DNA of 64,000 nucleotides from CAZBUK01 sp964495085 (GCA_964495085.1 CAZBUK010000009.1:4264-68263); one strand, 5' to 3'. Positions 25,778 to 34,539 are shown, counted from the first letter of the stretch. The notes: generated from the letters alone by a model not told the origin. A program made the numbers and translations.

Positions 25778-27049
25778 ATGCCCGTCCATGTTATCATCGG
25801 CTCTCAGTGGGGGGACGAAGGAAAAGGAAAGATCGTCGACCACCTGAGCGAGCACGTCGACATTGTCGCACGATACCAGGGAGGAGCAAATGCCGGACAT
25901 ACCGTCGTCATCGGCAAACAGGAATATATTCTTCACCTCATCCCCTCGGGCATCTTCAACGACGATGTTACCTGCGTCATCGGAAACGGGGTAGTCGTCG
26001 ACCCCGTAGCCCTGCTCGACGAGATCGAGATGCTCAGGTCGTTCGGACTCGAGATCGACGGCAGATTGCTCATCAGCCACAACGCCCACCTGATCATGCC
26101 TTACCATAAACTGCTCGACCGGCTTCGCGAGGAACAATCCGCCAGGATAGGAACGACGGGACGCGGGATCGGTCCGGCATACATCGATAAATTCACGCGC
26201 ACCGGCATAAGGATCGTCGACCTGCTCGACCGGGATACGCTGGCGCAGAAGATCAAGCTCAATCTCGAGGAAAAGAACAAAGTCCTGAGGAGTATTTACG
26301 AGAAAGAGGAACTCGACGTCGACGAGATGATCAACGAATACCAGGAATTCGATAAAAAGATCGATGAATTCATTACCGACACCTCATATTACCTCAATCA
26401 GGCATTGAAGGCCGGTAAGCGGATCCTCGCGGAAGGTGCGCAGGGCTCGCTGCTCGATATCGACCATGGCACCTATCCGTACGTTACCTCATCGAATCCG
26501 ACGAGCGGCGGCGCCTGTACCGGACTCGGAATTCCGCCGACAGCGATCAACGAAATCACCGGCATCGTTAAAGCATACACGACGAGAGTGGGCAACGGTC
26601 CCTTCCCTACCGAGCTCAGCGGCGAGCAGGGAGAACAGCTGAGACAGTGGGGGAACGAATTCGGCGCGACGACCGGCCGCCCGCGCAGATGCGGATGGTT
26701 CGATGCGATGCTCCTGCAGTACTCGATCCGGGTGAACGGAATTCAAAAAATGGCGCTTACAAAACTCGATGTGCTCAGCCACCTTGAGGAAATTTCGATC
26801 TGTACGGGATATATGCATAAGGGGAGAGCATTGCGGACATTTCCGACCGACATACGGACCCTCGAATCGATCGAACCGGTCTATGAAAAATTGCCCGGTT
26901 GGACCTGTTCGCTGTCCGACTTTACCGATTATTGTTATCTGCCGCAGAACGCAAAGGCGTATATTGAACGTATAGAGGAGTTGTTGGGAATTCCCGCAAG
27001 CCTGATATCAGTCGGTGCACGAAGAGACCAGACCATCGTTAAAACATGA
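25778..27049 (+). CDS. purA: Adenylosuccinate synthetase
   Basis: 423 aa from the ATG at 25778 (MPVHVIIGSQWGDEGKGKIVD in part), which has AGAGGAAAGG about 11 bases upstream; an open frame begins earlier at 25718 inside the terminator and is not used. It joins IMP and aspartate with GTP in AMP synthesis. The GTP loop GSQWGDEGKGK, the IMP site RYQGGANAGHT and the signature GTTGRGIGPAY are all present. The C-terminal RPRRCGWFD and TKLDVL are typical. Confidence 0.97.
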   Translation: MPVHVIIGSQWGDEGKGKIVDHLSEHVDIVARYQGGANAGHTVVIGKQEYILHLIPSGIFNDDVTCVIGNGVVVDPVALLDEIEMLRSFGLEIDGRLLISHNAHLIMPYHKLLDRLREEQSARIGTTGRGIGPAYIDKFTRTGIRIVDLLDRDTLAQKIKLNLEEKNKVLRSIYEKEELDVDEMINEYQEFDKKIDEFITDTSYYLNQALKAGKRILAEGAQGSLLDIDHGTYPYVTSSNPTSGGACTGLGIPPTAINEITGIVKAYTTRVGNGPFPTELSGEQGEQLRQWGNEFGATTGRPRRCGWFDAMLLQYSIRVNGIQKMALTKLDVLSHLEEISICTGYMHKGRALRTFPTDIRTLESIEPVYEKLPGWTCSLSDFTDYCYLPQNAKAYIERIEELLGIPASLISVGARRDQTIVKT

Positions 27050-27149
27050 CTCATAAACGTTTAATCGGAACGTCCTCCCGTCGCCGATCGGAGAATGATT
27101 CGCCCGGACTCCCGCTGCAGGAGAATCCTCTTTCTTCCCGAGGCCGGCG

Positions 27150-28364
27150 ATGGCACGGATGATCAACACCCCCCGCTCCGCTAACCTGAAAATAGCGCTT
27201 CTCGCCGGTGCGTTCATACTGGTTGCCGCTTTGCTGATCTATACTCAATTTACCATATCCCGGCTGCAGCAGAAAGAGCGGGAAGTAGCAGACCTGTACG
27301 CCCGTTCGCTCGAATACATCGCTTCGGGAGAGTCGGATAGCGGGGATTTCTCGTTCATCTTCGACGAGATCATCAAAGCAATCGATTTCCCGATCATTAT
27401 CAGCGATAGCCGGAAGGAACCGATCGGTCCGTACGAAAATTTCGCACGTAATATTAACCTCGATTCCGCTGCAGCTCCGGAGCTGCAGCGCGAGCAATTG
27501 CGCAGACTCATCGAGAAGATGGACGCCCGAACCCCGCCGATACGGGTGACCTACCAGGACTCGATCGTCCTGAACCACCTGCATTACGGTGAATCGGAAC
27601 TAATCCGGCAATTGAAATGGCTCCCGGTGATCGAGATAGCTCTCGCGGGACTGTTCATCCTGATCGGCTATATCGGGTTCAGCTACATCAAGCGAAACGA
27701 ACAGTCGAACATATGGGTCGGCATGGCGAAGGAGACCGCGCATCAGATCGGTACTCCCCTCTCGAGCATTATGGGATGGATCGAGCTGCTCCGCGAGCAC
27801 GGGAGGGATCACCCGCAGTTGCTCGATACGATCGATGAGCTCGATAAAGATGTCGGGCGGATGAATAAAATAGCCGCCCGCTTCTCGAAGATCGGATCAA
27901 CCCCCGACCTGCGCGAAGAATCGATCCGGGAGGTCCTCTCGAACGTCGTCACTTACTTCGAACGGCGCCTGCCGCAGATGAAGAAGCAGGTGACCATTCG
28001 ACTTCACATCGAGCAGGATGTGAGGATACGGATAAATGCGGAGCTCTTCGAATGGGTAATTGAGAATCTGATCAAAAACGCTCTGGATGCTATCGAGCAA
28101 TATCCGGGTACGATCACGATGAATGTCGCAAGCAGGCCGCATGCACTGATTATCGACATCTCCGATACGGGACGGGGCATCGACAAGAAGTTCAGAAAGG
28201 ATATTTTCCGTCCTGGGTTCAGCACGAAACAGCGGGGGTGGGGACTCGGACTCAGTCTCTCAAAACGCATCATCGAGAACTATCACAACGGGAAACTGGT
28301 CCTGAAGGAAAGCCGTATCGGCGAAGGAACGACGTTCCGCATCAAGCTCAGGATCAAGTCATAG
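27150..28364 (+). CDS. Two-helix sensor histidine kinase
   Basis: 404 aa. TM1 (about 11-31) and TM2 (about 152-173) flank an extracytoplasmic domain of about 120 residues with no recognised fold. The H-box is GMAKETAHQIGTPLSSIMGW (about 192-211). The ATPase core has the N-box ENLIKNALDAI, the G1 box DISDTGRGIDK and the G2 region GWGLGLSLSKRII. It is probably a dimeric membrane kinase; no response regulator is adjacent. Its stop overlaps the end of the convergent SDR gene by 6 bases. Confidence 0.88.
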   Translation: MARMINTPRSANLKIALLAGAFILVAALLIYTQFTISRLQQKEREVADLYARSLEYIASGESDSGDFSFIFDEIIKAIDFPIIISDSRKEPIGPYENFARNINLDSAAAPELQREQLRRLIEKMDARTPPIRVTYQDSIVLNHLHYGESELIRQLKWLPVIEIALAGLFILIGYIGFSYIKRNEQSNIWVGMAKETAHQIGTPLSSIMGWIELLREHGRDHPQLLDTIDELDKDVGRMNKIAARFSKIGSTPDLREESIREVLSNVVTYFERRLPQMKKQVTIRLHIEQDVRIRINAELFEWVIENLIKNALDAIEQYPGTITMNVASRPHALIIDISDTGRGIDKKFRKDIFRPGFSTKQRGWGLGLSLSKRIIENYHNGKLVLKESRIGEGTTFRIKLRIKS

Positions 28365-29099
28365 AACCGGGGGAATAAATTCCTGGGCATCGAACCGCTG
28401 GCCCGTGATATCGGCGGACATGTCGGATGCGAGGTAATAAAATACGTTCAGAATGTCCTCCGGCTTTTTCAGTTTCGACTGATCTTCATCGGGATATGCC
28501 GCTCTTCGCATATCGGTCGCCATACCACCCGGATTGACTATATTCACCCGGATATTCCGGCCCTTCAGCTCCTCCGCGAGCATGAACGAAAATCCTTCGA
28601 GACCGAATTTCGATGCAAGATAGGCTCCCCATTTCGGCTTTCCCACCGATCCCACTCCGGAACTGAGGTTGACGATCGAGCCGGCTTTCCGGTCTATCAT
28701 CGACGGGAGAAACGATTTTGTGAGGAGGAAGGATCCGTGCAGATTAACTTCGATGACTTCGCGCCAGGCGACGTAGGGATAATCGTTTACTTCGATTCGC
28801 GGACCGAGGATTGATGCGTTATTAATGAGCACATCGACGCGGCCGAATCTCTCGAGCGTTTTCTTCGCAAAGATTTCGACATGGGTATGTTCGCTTACAT
28901 CGAACGGCATGGCGAAAACGCTCCCATTGTTTCGCCGTATGGTGCGTTCTACCATCTGCAGGCGATCGGCATTCCGGGCGCAGATGGCAAGACGGGCTCC
29001 TTTCACGGCGAAACCGAAAGCGAGCGCTCTTCCCAGTCCTTTCGACGCGCCGGTAACGACAACCACTCTGTCCTGAAGATCATCCCAAGTCGGTTGCAT
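28359..29099 (-). CDS. Short-chain dehydrogenase/reductase
   Basis: 246 aa from the ATG at 29099 (MQPTWDDLQDRVVVVTGASKG); a TTG start at 29135 is possible. Classical SDR: the nucleotide motif TGASKGLGRAL, LINNASILG, the catalytic Ser region VNLSSGVGSV, and YLASK as YxxxK (about 160). The C-terminal part (IRVNIVNPGGMATDMRRAAYPDED in part) is typical of NADP-dependent oxidoreductases. It is the last gene of the flavin reductase - sigma factor - VOC - SDR series. Confidence 0.85.
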   Translation of the reverse strand: MQPTWDDLQDRVVVVTGASKGLGRALAFGFAVKGARLAICARNADRLQMVERTIRRNNGSVFAMPFDVSEHTHVEIFAKKTLERFGRVDVLINNASILGPRIEVNDYPYVAWREVIEVNLHGSFLLTKSFLPSMIDRKAGSIVNLSSGVGSVGKPKWGAYLASKFGLEGFSFMLAEELKGRNIRVNIVNPGGMATDMRRAAYPDEDQSKLKKPEDILNVFYYLASDMSADITGQRFDAQEFIPPVL

Positions 29100-29156
29100 G
29101 AAATCTAAAATAACAAAATGGTCAGGAATTTGCAAAGATTTGGAAAGATATAGATT

Positions 29157-29573
29157 TCAGCGGTTCGGGCTGACAATTTCCAACTTGTTGCCGTCGGGAT
29201 CGAGAAAATAAACGGTGTCGTTGTTTCTTCGCTTCGCGGGTCCGAACGTGATACGCGTCTGACTTTCCCGAATGCGGCGGCAGAGTTCCTCAAATCCCCC
29301 GGGATCCACCTCGAACGCTATATGATTAAGGGCTGAAGCGGTATGATCCGGTGGAGCTTCTGTTGGTAGCAGGCCGTCGGGGAGACGGAACAGGGCGAGC
29401 TCAGCCCGGCCCAGGCTGAGTCGTGCCTGATGGTCGTCGGACTCGATCAACCGTAATCCGACCACAGTTACATAAAATTGCACTGAACGTTCGATATCGG
29501 TAACATTCAGCGCGACATGATGGAATCGTTTTGGTGAGAGAGGTTTTCCGACGAGGGAATCGGTATTGTGCAT
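29157..29573 (-). CDS. VOC-family (glyoxalase/dioxygenase-like) protein
   Basis: 138 aa, one vicinal-oxygen-chelate module. Metal-ligand candidates are His in KRFHHVALNVTDIERSVQFY (in part FHHVALNV, about 18), His in ASALNHIAFEV (about 88) and Glu in NKLEIVSP near the C terminus. It could be a lactoylglutathione lyase-like or resistance protein; the substrate is unknown. It begins 9 bases after the sigma factor stop, so the two are co-transcribed. Confidence 0.82.
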   Translation of the reverse strand: MHNTDSLVGKPLSPKRFHHVALNVTDIERSVQFYVTVVGLRLIESDDHQARLSLGRAELALFRLPDGLLPTEAPPDHTASALNHIAFEVDPGGFEELCRRIRESQTRITFGPAKRRNNDTVYFLDPDGNKLEIVSPNR

Positions 29574-29582
29574 GACACATCC

Positions 29583-30170
29583 TCAATCCAGCGTTGCGAG
29601 AAACTCCTCGACTTCGTATCCCCGCTTCCGGGCATAGTCCGCCAGTCTTTCGCCGAGGGCTTTCCTTGCACGGTGCAGTCTCGAACGGACGGTACCGATC
29701 GGAATGTCGAAGAATTCGGCCAGTTCCTCATAGGTGAATCCCTCGATATCACGCAGTACGATTGCCGTCCGGAAATTTTCCGGAAGATCCGAAAGTGCAC
29801 CGCTTACGTCGTCGTCGAGCAGATTGCGATACATAAGCTCACGGGCGTCGGTGGTATCGAGACTCGAATGCATCGAATCCAGATATGAGAACTCGGATTC
29901 GTCGAATGCAAGGTTGTCGGGCTCGCGGGATTTTTTCCGGTAATCGTTGATATACGAGTTTTTCATTATGCGGAATAACCACGCACGGGCGTTTGTCCCT
30001 TTTTGATATTTATCGAAGAACCGGTAGGCTTTCAGGTAGGTGTCCTGCAGTAGGTCCTTCGCCGCGTTGTGTTCGTTGGTAAGCCAGAGTGCGTAGTTAT
30101 ATAGTGAGTCCATATGGGGGACCATCTCTTCCATGAACTCGCCCTGCTTGTGTAAAACCCTCGTCGCCAT
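29583..30170 (-). CDS. ECF-type RNA polymerase sigma factor
   Basis: 195 aa from the ATG at 30170 (MATRVLHKQGEFMEEM), which has AAGGGG about 10 bases upstream; the open frame to 30266 lacks such support. Region 2 is DLLQDTYLKAYRFFDKYQKG followed by ARAWLFRIMKNSYINDYR. Region 4 is LPENFRTAIVLRDIEGFTYEE followed by IPIGTVRSRLHRARKAL. This form is widespread in Bacteroidota and Ignavibacteria. No anti-sigma gene is adjacent. It is the second gene downstream of the sigma54 promoter. Confidence 0.9.
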   Translation of the reverse strand: MATRVLHKQGEFMEEMVPHMDSLYNYALWLTNEHNAAKDLLQDTYLKAYRFFDKYQKGTNARAWLFRIMKNSYINDYRKKSREPDNLAFDESEFSYLDSMHSSLDTTDARELMYRNLLDDDVSGALSDLPENFRTAIVLRDIEGFTYEELAEFFDIPIGTVRSRLHRARKALGERLADYARKRGYEVEEFLATLD

Positions 30171-30201
30171 GGTTTCCGACCCCTTTCTGAGAAACTGCTG
30201 T

Positions 30202-30702
30202 TTAGCGTGTAAGAGACTTATAATCGCTCCTGAAATAGAGCAACGGAGCTGCATCCGGACTGACAAGCGCCAGATCGGTTATCTCGCCAACGAATATGGT
30301 ATGATCGCCGCCGTCGTACGTGTATCTGAGCGTGCATTCAAGATAGCCGAGCGTCCTTCCGAGAATCGGCAGACCGTTTTCAGAAATAAAGTAATCGATG
30401 TCGGAGAACTTCGAATTCTCATTCTCTTTCCCGGCAAAAATCCGGGCAACGCTCTCCTGTTCGAGTGAAAGAATGTTAACGGCGAACTTACCCGTCTGAG
30501 TGATGATCGATGTAGTTACCGCATCTTTATCAAGGCAAACGAGGATGAGCATCGGATCAAGGGAAACAGAGCAGAATGAACTGACTGTCATTCCATGCGG
30601 CTCACCACGTAATGAGACCGAGACGACAGTGACACCGGTCGCGAACCTGCTCATCACTTTTTTAAAATCGGTCGTTCCGATAATTCTTTCCCTGGTCTGC
30701 AT
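30202..30702 (-). CDS. Flavin reductase-family (HpaC-like) protein
   Basis: 166 aa, FMN-binding split-barrel. The family pattern is MSRFATGVTVVSVSLRGEPHGMT (in part RFATGVTVVS), SSFCSVSLDPMLILVCLDK and the C-terminal DHTIFVGEITDL. Members reduce FMN/FAD with NAD(P)H for a partner monooxygenase, or act as rubredoxin/flavoredoxin-like electron carriers; no monooxygenase is adjacent. A sigma54-type promoter sits about 49 bases upstream. Confidence 0.85.
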   Translation of the reverse strand: MQTRERIIGTTDFKKVMSRFATGVTVVSVSLRGEPHGMTVSSFCSVSLDPMLILVCLDKDAVTTSIITQTGKFAVNILSLEQESVARIFAGKENENSKFSDIDYFISENGLPILGRTLGYLECTLRYTYDGGDHTIFVGEITDLALVSPDAAPLLYFRSDYKSLTR

Positions 30703-30750
30703 TTCATTCTCGAATGGAATAACTTTGATCGACAGATGCCTTAATATCAG

Positions 30751-30765
30751 GCAAAAGCCGTGCCT
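30751..30765 (-). promoter_or_regulatory. Sigma54 (-24/-12) promoter of the flavin reductase operon
   Basis: On the minus strand the sequence reads AGGCACGGCTTTTGCC. This is GGCAC, 5 bases, TTGC, with GG and GC exactly 10 bases apart, as in the sigma54 consensus TGGCAC-N5-TTGC. The ATG of the flavin reductase is about 49 bases from the -12 element, and a sigma54 activator is encoded 480 bases upstream. Confidence 0.75.
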
Positions 30766-30820
30766 ATCGGTTTATACCTAATATTTTTAATGGTATATGA
30801 GAAATTGACGGATAGATTGA

Positions 30821-30920
30821 CGTTTCATAAAGAAACGCCAGATCTTAAATAAGTATTTATAACGCTCATATCGCTTATTCAAATGTTTCAACATAATCTG
30901 TGCTGTTCTATAATGAAACA
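30821..30920. promoter_or_regulatory. Candidate activator-binding sites upstream of the sigma54 promoter
   Basis: CGTTTC-ATAAA-GAAACG (30821-30837) is a perfect inverted repeat. A second pair, TGTTTCA (30884-30890) and TGAAACA (30914-30920), has the same GTTTC/GAAAC core with centres 30 bp apart (about three helical turns). They lie 60-160 bases upstream of the -24 element, where enhancer-binding proteins usually bind. Confidence 0.5.
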
Positions 30921-31241
30921 CAATATATAGACTTTACTGCCATAATTCAAGTTTCTTATTAATTCCAATAAAATATCCGTGAAAAGGTTTATGAGAAGGA
31001 AAAATTTAATACTGAGGTGATGTCCGGTGTCTTACATCTAATTCCCTGCTCCTGTTCCCGGGAGCGAAACAGATTTTAACTATTGAGTCCATCCCATCGA
31101 ATTTAACTTGATTCTATCCATGACCCGAAATAGCTTAGAAGGTAATGAGGATTGAAATGCCCGATCTCACTAAAGAAGTATGATAAACTGCATAAGGTAG
31201 CTTTACTGAGGGATGTCGAAACCCGACACCTGTATGACTGA
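30921..31241. other. AT-rich intergenic region, no gene seen
   Basis: About 320 bases between the candidate enhancer sites and the stop of the sigma54 activator. No open frame with a ribosome binding site and no tRNA-like fold was noticed. Confidence 0.45.
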
Positions 31242-32639
31242 CTATTTTTCCGGAGGCAGTTCAAATCCGAATTCTTTGAGCTTGCGCCACAGGGTCGTAC
31301 GGCTCATTCCCAATCGTTTTGCCGCGTTCATATAAATCCAGTTTTCTTCATCCAAAACCCGTTCGATGATCTCCTTCTGCGCCTCCCTGAGCGGTTCCTC
31401 GGAACGCACTATTCTTTCGAACAGGTCGCCGCTGTCGGACGGAATATCATGCTCCAGCAATTCCGTGGGCAGGTGAGACGGCTCTATCATTTTTGAATTG
31501 CAGCGTATATACGCATACTCGATTATGTTCTCGAGCTCGCGTACGTTTCCGGGGAATCCGTAACGGAGCAATATATCGAGGGATTTCGCGGATACGCGAT
31601 CGACAAATTTATCTTTGGTCGATCGATTGAACTCTCTGAGAAAATGATCGATGAGGAGCGGTACATCGGTGCGCCGTTCGCGCAGCGGAGGCAGGAAGAT
31701 CGGAACGACGTTCAGCCGGTAGTAGAGATCCTCCCTGAATTCTTTGTCGGAGATTGCCTTTTTAAGATCTTTATTGGTCGCCGCTATGATCCGGACATCG
31801 ACCTTTCGCGGTCTATTCTCTCCGACGCGCTGCAGTTCACCGTCCTGGAGTACGCGCAGCAGCTTGACCTGCAGCAACGGACTCATCTCGCCTATCTCGT
31901 CGAGAAAGATCGTTCCTCCGTCTGCTACCTCGAACTTCCCCTTCTTTTCCTGATAGGCGCCGGTGAACGATCCCCGTGTATGACCGAACAGTTCGCTCTC
32001 GAGCAATCCTTCGGGAAACGCACTGGAATTCACCTTCACGAATGGCATATCTCTTCGGCTGCTGTGCGTGTGTAGCGCGGATGCGATGAGTTCCTTACCT
32101 GTACCCGATTCGCCCTGGATGAGAACGCTTGCATTGGAAGGAGCGACCTCCTCGATGAGGCGGTAGATCTCCTGCATCTTGTGCGATTTTCCGATGATAT
32201 TGTCGAATGAATACCGGCCATGAATCCGCTCCTCCAGTTGCACGATATCCGATATGTCGCGAAATATCTCGGCGCCCGCTACCACGTTACCTTCGCCGTC
32301 GCGAAGCAGGACGATGCTCGTATGCGCGTTGAAATTCTGATTATTGCGTGCGGTATAGCGGATCTCCGCCGAGCGGACTTCGTCACCGGTGTCCAGCGTC
32401 CTCGTCAGGGGACAGTTATTCATACAATCGGAGGTCCGGGCAATGATGCTGCAGCGGTGACCGTATGCTTCGCCCACCGTATATCCGAGAAGCTTCTGGG
32501 CTTTCGCGTTTATGAACCGGACTTTCCGTTCCGTATCGATAATCAGGATGCCGGTTTCGGTCGCATCGAGAATCGATTCGATGTTCTGAATCCTTCTCAA
32601 CCAGTCTCCGACTTCCCGATCCTGTGTCAGGATATCCAT
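31242..32639 (-). CDS. Sigma54-dependent transcriptional activator with PAS domain
   Basis: 465 aa. The N-terminal PAS domain (about 15-130) contains several cysteines (GHRCSII, SDCMNNCPLTRTL), which could bind a cofactor or metal. The AAA+ domain (about 150-390) has Walker A GESGTGKE, the sigma54-contact loop GSFTGA and Walker B GGTIFLDEIGEM. The Fis-type helix-turn-helix is NAAKRLGMSRTTLWRKL at the C terminus. It lacks a receiver domain, so it is signal-sensing rather than kinase-driven. It probably activates the promoter at 30751-30765. Confidence 0.92.
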   Translation of the reverse strand: MDILTQDREVGDWLRRIQNIESILDATETGILIIDTERKVRFINAKAQKLLGYTVGEAYGHRCSIIARTSDCMNNCPLTRTLDTGDEVRSAEIRYTARNNQNFNAHTSIVLLRDGEGNVVAGAEIFRDISDIVQLEERIHGRYSFDNIIGKSHKMQEIYRLIEEVAPSNASVLIQGESGTGKELIASALHTHSSRRDMPFVKVNSSAFPEGLLESELFGHTRGSFTGAYQEKKGKFEVADGGTIFLDEIGEMSPLLQVKLLRVLQDGELQRVGENRPRKVDVRIIAATNKDLKKAISDKEFREDLYYRLNVVPIFLPPLRERRTDVPLLIDHFLREFNRSTKDKFVDRVSAKSLDILLRYGFPGNVRELENIIEYAYIRCNSKMIEPSHLPTELLEHDIPSDSGDLFERIVRSEEPLREAQKEIIERVLDEENWIYMNAAKRLGMSRTTLWRKLKEFGFELPPEK

Positions 32640-32698
32640 GGTGCCTTTATGATTCGGTATGCATGATTATTCGGCCGTACATCCGCAGGTTTATCTCG

Positions 32699-33490
32699 CT
32701 ATGGTAATCCCTTCAGCAATCCCCCGTCGACCGAGATCGTGGTACCTGATATATAGCTTGCCTTTTCGGAGGCGAGGAATGCCACGGCCGCAGCGAGCTC
32801 TTCAGGAGTGCCCAATCTCCGGGCCGGTATCTGAGCCGCTGTTATTTTCATCTGTTCGGATATCGAGGAGTGTTCCTGAACCGCTCTCGCTTCCAGGAGT
32901 TCTTCCTGGCGTCTGGTGAGAATCATACCCGGCGTAACGGTGTTGAAGTGAATGTTCGACGACGCATACCGGTTCGAGAGAATCTTGCTCAGCGCATGGA
33001 TTCCCGGTCTGAGTGTCGACGATATGACCAGATCGTCGATCGGCTGCTTTGCGGCGACTGAGGTAATCGTAATTATCCTTCCCCAGTTCTGCTGCAGCAT
33101 CCCGGGCAGCACGAGCCGCGTGAACCGTATCATGCTCATTAAGAGCAGATCGATCCCCTGCTTCCACTGTGCATCGTCAATCTTATCGAAATCCGCAACT
33201 GCCGGACCGCCCGTGTTGTTCACGAGGATATGGACCGTGCCGAACTCTCTCACTGCCGCCTCATGTACTTTTCTGATATGATCTTCACGCGTTACATCCG
33301 CTGCGACCGGGAGCACGTTACCCCTGGATATCCTGCGGATCTCCTTCGCGGCTTCATCGATGGATCGTTTTTTCCTCGAACAGATAACCACCGACGCTCC
33401 CTCATCGGCGAGTGCGCGGGCGGCTGCGAATCCCAAGCCCTGACTCGCACCCGTGACGATCGCTACTTTTCCGTTAATACCAAGGTCCAT
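32699..33490 (-). CDS. SDR-family oxidoreductase lacking the usual catalytic Tyr
   Basis: 263 aa. The cofactor motif TGASQGLGFAAARAL and LVNNTGGPAVADFDKI (about 88) are clear. The region where YxxxK should be reads LRPGIHALSKILSNRY, so the lysine is present but the tyrosine is not. This LR-x-G-x-x-x-x-x-K form is seen in a subgroup of proteins annotated as 3-oxoacyl-ACP reductases. It lies between the sigma54 activator and a small protein of unknown function, all minus strand. Confidence 0.78.
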   Translation of the reverse strand: MDLGINGKVAIVTGASQGLGFAAARALADEGASVVICSRKKRSIDEAAKEIRRISRGNVLPVAADVTREDHIRKVHEAAVREFGTVHILVNNTGGPAVADFDKIDDAQWKQGIDLLLMSMIRFTRLVLPGMLQQNWGRIITITSVAAKQPIDDLVISSTLRPGIHALSKILSNRYASSNIHFNTVTPGMILTRRQEELLEARAVQEHSSISEQMKITAAQIPARRLGTPEELAAAVAFLASEKASYISGTTISVDGGLLKGLP

Positions 33491-33509
33491 ATATCTTTAT
33501 CCGATCCTC

Positions 33510-33546
33510 AAAATAAAAATAAAAACCCCTCAGCGTGGTGAGGGGA
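33510..33546 (-). terminator. Terminator of the 91-aa protein gene
   Basis: CCCCTCA (33526-33532) pairs with TGAGGGG (33539-33545) around a 6-base loop. On the minus strand the hairpin runs into TTTTTATTTTTATTTT. It lies 40 bases after the stop at 33587. Confidence 0.88.
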
Positions 33547-33586
33547 ATAGAAATTCGACGACGGACATCCGGTTTGAAAATGTATC

Positions 33587-33862
33587 TCAGCTCGTTGGGT
33601 GATGGACGCCGAGTTCTTTAAGTTTTGCAAGAATGGTCTCCTTCGCTTCGTCCGGATCGACGAGCAAGCGGGCGCCCGATACCGCGATATGCTCCTGAAG
33701 CGTCGAGGATCCATCGAGCTTCAACCAACGCCATACATGGTAGCCGAGGCGTACGCGATCGTTCGGTTCACGCGTGGGGATATCGGCAACACTCTTATAT
33801 GCCTTTGCTTCAATTGAATCCTCCGGATACGATTTTACCGGTGAGGGCGGTTTGGTCGCCAT
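33587..33862 (-). CDS. Small protein of unknown function
   Basis: 91 aa from the ATG at 33862 (MATKPPSPVKSYPEDS), preceded by AGAGGAT. The longer open frame to 34006 begins with an unlikely hydrophobic run and lacks a ribosome binding site. It is soluble and charged, with a conserved-looking core (RVRLGYHVWRWLKLDGSS). I do not recognise the family. It has its own terminator and follows the Rrf2 gene. Confidence 0.6.
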   Translation of the reverse strand: MATKPPSPVKSYPEDSIEAKAYKSVADIPTREPNDRVRLGYHVWRWLKLDGSSTLQEHIAVSGARLLVDPDEAKETILAKLKELGVHHPTS

Positions 33863-33929
33863 ACGAATATCCTCTGATCGTTCGATTGCATACGGGAACG
33901 TAAGATGAAAAAAGATACTAATTTTCAAA

Positions 33930-33967
33930 GATAAATTAAAGACCGGGTTCCGGTATATATAACCCGG
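33930..33967 (-). terminator. Probable terminator of the Rrf2 gene
   Basis: CCGGGTT (33943-33949) pairs with AACCCGG (33961-33967) around an 11-base AT-rich loop. On the minus strand it is followed by TCTTTAATTT. It lies about 64 bases after the Rrf2 stop. Confidence 0.55.
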
Positions 33968-34030
33968 GAGCGATGCCCCGCCGGCTAAAAACCGCTGCAT
34001 CTTCACCTCAACCGTCCGGGGATACGTGTC

Positions 34031-34480
34031 CTATTCGGTCTCTACCCGCTCAAACTTTCCTTTACGCGATTTCGACTCCGACACCATCTGCGTTATGTTC
34101 TTACCAGCGAGCATTTCATAGATCTCTTCGCGAAGTTTTCCCCATCGGTTATGGACCGGGCAAGGGTTTTCGGAGCTGCAGACCGGTAATCCCAATACAC
34201 ATTCGTTAAGAAAACCGTCACCGGCAATTGGCACTTCCAGCTGGTACAGCGTAATCTCCTGCGGATTCCTGCCGAGCGCAAACCCGCCCGCGGGTCCTTT
34301 ATGAGACTTCAGTATTCCGCTTCGGGATAGATTCTGAAGGATTTTGGCCAGAAAATGGTGTGGAATGGATAGTTTCTTCGATATCTCTTTGATATCGGTA
34401 AATGAATTCCCGTCCTTCGTCGATATATACAGAATCGCCTGCAGCGCATATTCGCAATGACGACTGAAGATGACTGACAT
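34031..34480 (-). CDS. Rrf2-family transcriptional regulator with probable iron-sulfur ligands
   Basis: 149 aa. The N-terminal winged helix (SRHCEYALQAILYIS, IPHHFLAKILQNLSRSGILKSHKGPAGGF in part) is typical of Rrf2. Three cysteines in ECVLGLPVCSSENPCPVH have spacing C-x6-C-x5-C, close to the IscR/NsrR Fe-S cluster site (C-x5-C-x5-C in IscR). It may sense iron-sulfur status, NO or redox stress. It sits just downstream of a receiver protein gene on the same strand. Confidence 0.88.
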   Translation of the reverse strand: MSVIFSRHCEYALQAILYISTKDGNSFTDIKEISKKLSIPHHFLAKILQNLSRSGILKSHKGPAGGFALGRNPQEITLYQLEVPIAGDGFLNECVLGLPVCSSENPCPVHNRWGKLREEIYEMLAGKNITQMVSESKSRKGKFERVETE

Positions 34481-34539
34481 AGTTATATTCGCTTTCTGTT
34501 GAAAGTTGACGATACCTCATAACGGCGCTGAACCTCCCT

